A DNA stretch of 64,000 nucleotides from CAWBJO01 sp963789175 (GTDB lineage Bacteria; Pseudomonadota; Alphaproteobacteria; Rhizobiales; Aestuariivirgaceae): contig CAWBJO010000008.1 in NCBI GenBank assembly GCA_963789175.1, positions 62,001-126,000 of the forward strand, read 5' to 3'. Positions 62,178 to 64,000 of this stretch are shown here, one piece after another. The notes under the pieces were generated by a model. It was not told the DNA's origin, made no database searches, and saw only the letters and a program-made list of their open reading frames with translations. Numbering within the stretch: position 1 is the stretch's first letter; each line of letters starts with the position of its first letter. A program made the position numbers and the translations under genes.

Positions 62178-64000
62178 ATGTCCGCCTATGCCGAGCTCCA
62201 GGTCACGACCAACTTCTCCTTCCTGCGCGGCGCGTCCCATGCCGAAGAGCTGGTGGCGGAGGCGCGGCAGCTGGGCCTGAGCGCCCTTGCCGTCACCGAC
62301 CGCAACACGCTCGCCGGCGTCGTCCGCGCCCACGGCGCGGCCAGGGACATGGATTTCCGCATCATCGTCGGTGCCCGCCTCGACCTCGTCGACGGTTCGA
62401 GCCTGCTCTGCTACCCGACCGACCGCGCCGCCTATGGACGTTTGTCGCGCCTTCTCACCCTGGGCCAGCGCCGCGCCGAGAAGGGTGATTGCCGGCTCGA
62501 GCTCGTCGACGTCGCCCGCCACCGCGAGGGCCAGATCCTCATCGTCGTGCCGCCCCCTTCTCTCGAAGATTTTGCCGCCGTCCTTAAGGAGATGCGCAGG
62601 GTTCTTGACGCTCCGCTTTACCTTGCCGCCACGATGCTGCGGACCGGCGGGGATCGCGCCCGCCTGAACCGCCTCGCCGCTCTCGCCCGCCTCGCCAAAA
62701 CCCCGCTCGTCGCCACCAACGACGTCCTCTATCACCATCCCGACCGCCGTCCCCTGCAGGATGTCCTCACCTGCATTCGCGAGAAATGCACCATCGCCGC
62801 GGCGGGCTACCGCCTCGAGGCCAATGCCGAGCGCCATCTGAAGCCGCCCGCCGAGATGCTGCGCCTCTTCAAGGGCCATGAGGAGGCCGTGGCCCGCACG
62901 CTCGCGATCGCCGACGCCTGCCGCTTTTCCCTCGACGAGCTTCGCTACGAATATCCCGACGAACCCGTCCCTATCGGCACGACGCCCCAGAAGCATCTCG
63001 AGGCACTCGCCTGGCAGGGGGCCGCCGAGCGTTATCCCGAAGGCGTTCCGGGGAAGATCAGGGCCGCCATCGTCCATGAGCTCGCGCTCATCGAAAGGCT
63101 GGCCATCGCCCCCTACTTCCTCACCGTCCACGACATCGTGAATTTCGCCCGCACCCGCGACAAGCCGATCCTCTGCCAGGGCCGCGGCTCGGCTGCCAAT
63201 TCCTCGGTCTGCTACTGCCTCGGCATCACCAACGTCGATCCCAACACCATCGACCTTCTCTTCGAGCGCTTCGTCTCCGAGGAACGCAAGGAGCCGCCCG
63301 ACATCGACGTCGATTTCGAGCATGAGCGCCGCGAGGAGGTCATCCAGTACATCTACGAGCGCTACGGCCGGGATCGCGCCGGCCTCGCCGCCACCGTCAT
63401 CACCTATCGCGGCCGCAGCGCCGTGCGCGAGGTCGGCAAGGCCATGGGCCTGTCGGAGGACGTCACCGCCGCGCTGGCCGGCATCGTGTGGGGCCGCATG
63501 AGCGAGGCGATGACCGTCGACCGCCTGAAGGAGAAGGGGCTCGACGGCGACGATCCCCTTCTCGCCCGCGTGCTCGCCCTCGCCGATGCCATCCACGGCT
63601 TTCCCCGCCACCTGTCCCAGCATGTCGGCGGCTTCGTCCTTACCCGCGGCCCCCTGATCGAGACCGTTCCCATCGGCAATGCCGCCATGGAGGACCGCAC
63701 CGTCATCGAATGGGACAAGGACGACATCGACACGCTCGGCATCCTGAAGGTCGACGTCCTCGGCCTCGGCATGCTCACCTGCATCCGCAAGTGCTTCGAC
63801 CTGATGGCGGCCTGGTACGGCCTGCACTATTCGCTCGCCACGCTGCCGCGCGAGGACCCCGCCGTCTACGACATGCTGTGCCGGGCCGATTCCATCGGCG
63901 TCTTCCAGGTCGAGAGCCGCGCCCAGATGAACATGCTGCCGCGCCTGAAGCCGCGCTGCTTCTACGATCTCGTCATCGAGGTGGCGATCGTCAGGCCCGG
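62178..64000 (+). CDS. dnaE2: Error-prone DNA polymerase DnaE2 (partial)
   Basis: The N-terminal 607 codons of a DnaE2-type C-family polymerase; the gene runs off the right edge. The PHP domain starts at once (ELQVTTNFSFLRGASHAEEL), and the palm carries the catalytic triad in PPDIDVDFEHERREEV (Asp375, Asp377, Asp379). The HHL-like ILCQGRGSAANSSVCYCLGI and HGFPRHLSQHVGGFVLTRGP blocks are characteristic. It performs translesion synthesis with ImuA and ImuB. The start is ATG at 62178, ten bases after the imuB stop. Confidence 0.95.
   Translation, partial: MSAYAELQVTTNFSFLRGASHAEELVAEARQLGLSALAVTDRNTLAGVVRAHGAARDMDFRIIVGARLDLVDGSSLLCYPTDRAAYGRLSRLLTLGQRRAEKGDCRLELVDVARHREGQILIVVPPPSLEDFAAVLKEMRRVLDAPLYLAATMLRTGGDRARLNRLAALARLAKTPLVATNDVLYHHPDRRPLQDVLTCIREKCTIAAAGYRLEANAERHLKPPAEMLRLFKGHEEAVARTLAIADACRFSLDELRYEYPDEPVPIGTTPQKHLEALAWQGAAERYPEGVPGKIRAAIVHELALIERLAIAPYFLTVHDIVNFARTRDKPILCQGRGSAANSSVCYCLGITNVDPNTIDLLFERFVSEERKEPPDIDVDFEHERREEVIQYIYERYGRDRAGLAATVITYRGRSAVREVGKAMGLSEDVTAALAGIVWGRMSEAMTVDRLKEKGLDGDDPLLARVLALADAIHGFPRHLSQHVGGFVLTRGPLIETVPIGNAAMEDRTVIEWDKDDIDTLGILKVDVLGLGMLTCIRKCFDLMAAWYGLHYSLATLPREDPAVYDMLCRADSIGVFQVESRAQMNMLPRLKPRCFYDLVIEVAIVRP

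Noticed and set aside
62145..63827. 560-residue minus-strand frame opposite dnaE2
   Set aside because: Antisense to DnaE2, whose catalytic motif is intact; the frame is Asp/Gly-rich low complexity.

Overview
The window reads as a high-GC alphaproteobacterial chromosome, most likely of the order Hyphomicrobiales (Rhizobiales). The case rests on several markers together: a CpdR-type response regulator beside an N-formylglutamate amidohydrolase, a suhB/MmgR-like small RNA, a ROSE-type RNA thermometer in front of an hsp20 gene, an imuA-imuB-dnaE2 cassette behind a GAAC-N7-GAAC SOS box, and many gltBD/galU/lytic-transglycosylase style neighbours. The genus cannot be told from the sequence alone.

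The left third (1 to about 21,860) looks accessory. It starts with a partial CHRD-domain gene, a Tat-exported hydrolase and a secreted small-domain protein. A respiratory module follows (about 3,110-10,630): CtaG-type assembly factor, three-haem cytochrome c, subunit II with a fused cytochrome c, a fused subunit I+III, two small membrane proteins and a PQQ-type sugar dehydrogenase lipoprotein, with junctions that mostly overlap by a few bases. Two copies of a 59-bp repeat exactly 8,000 bp apart flank it. Then come a DMT transporter, a frameshifted transposase remnant, a DUF1989 protein, a frameshifted HTH gene, a phosphate group (HAD phosphatase, Nudix, PiT transporter, DUF47) and a three-gene set (PLP diaminopropionate-lyase-like enzyme, M24 peptidase, B12-domain protein). 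A tRNA-Val(GAC) ends this region.

From about 22,000 to 48,900 the content is mostly core: cpdR, formylglutamate amidohydrolase, small RNA, inositol-phosphatase-family gene, alpha/beta hydrolase, three clustered secreted paralogues, hsp20, threonine aldolase, gltB-gltD, an SGNH protein with a lytic transglycosylase, galE/galU, an outer-membrane barrel, QmcA/NfeD, ferrochelatase, a sensor kinase and a fused indolepyruvate oxidoreductase.

From 49,100 to 64,000 there are short catabolic and stress modules: a rhodanese-ChrB fusion with ChrA, acyl-CoA dehydrogenase plus SDR, a class I amidotransferase, cobalt-type nitrile hydratase with its activator, CcdA, a DUF1007-NicO metal transporter, a D-aminoacylase-family hydrolase, and imuA-imuB-dnaE2, which runs off the right edge.

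The most distinctive signals are four secreted paralogues sharing a C-x19-C terminal module, three of them preceded by the same 11-bp tandem repeats; the loss of the usual K-channel lysine in the oxidase; and the lyase/M24/B12 gene set.
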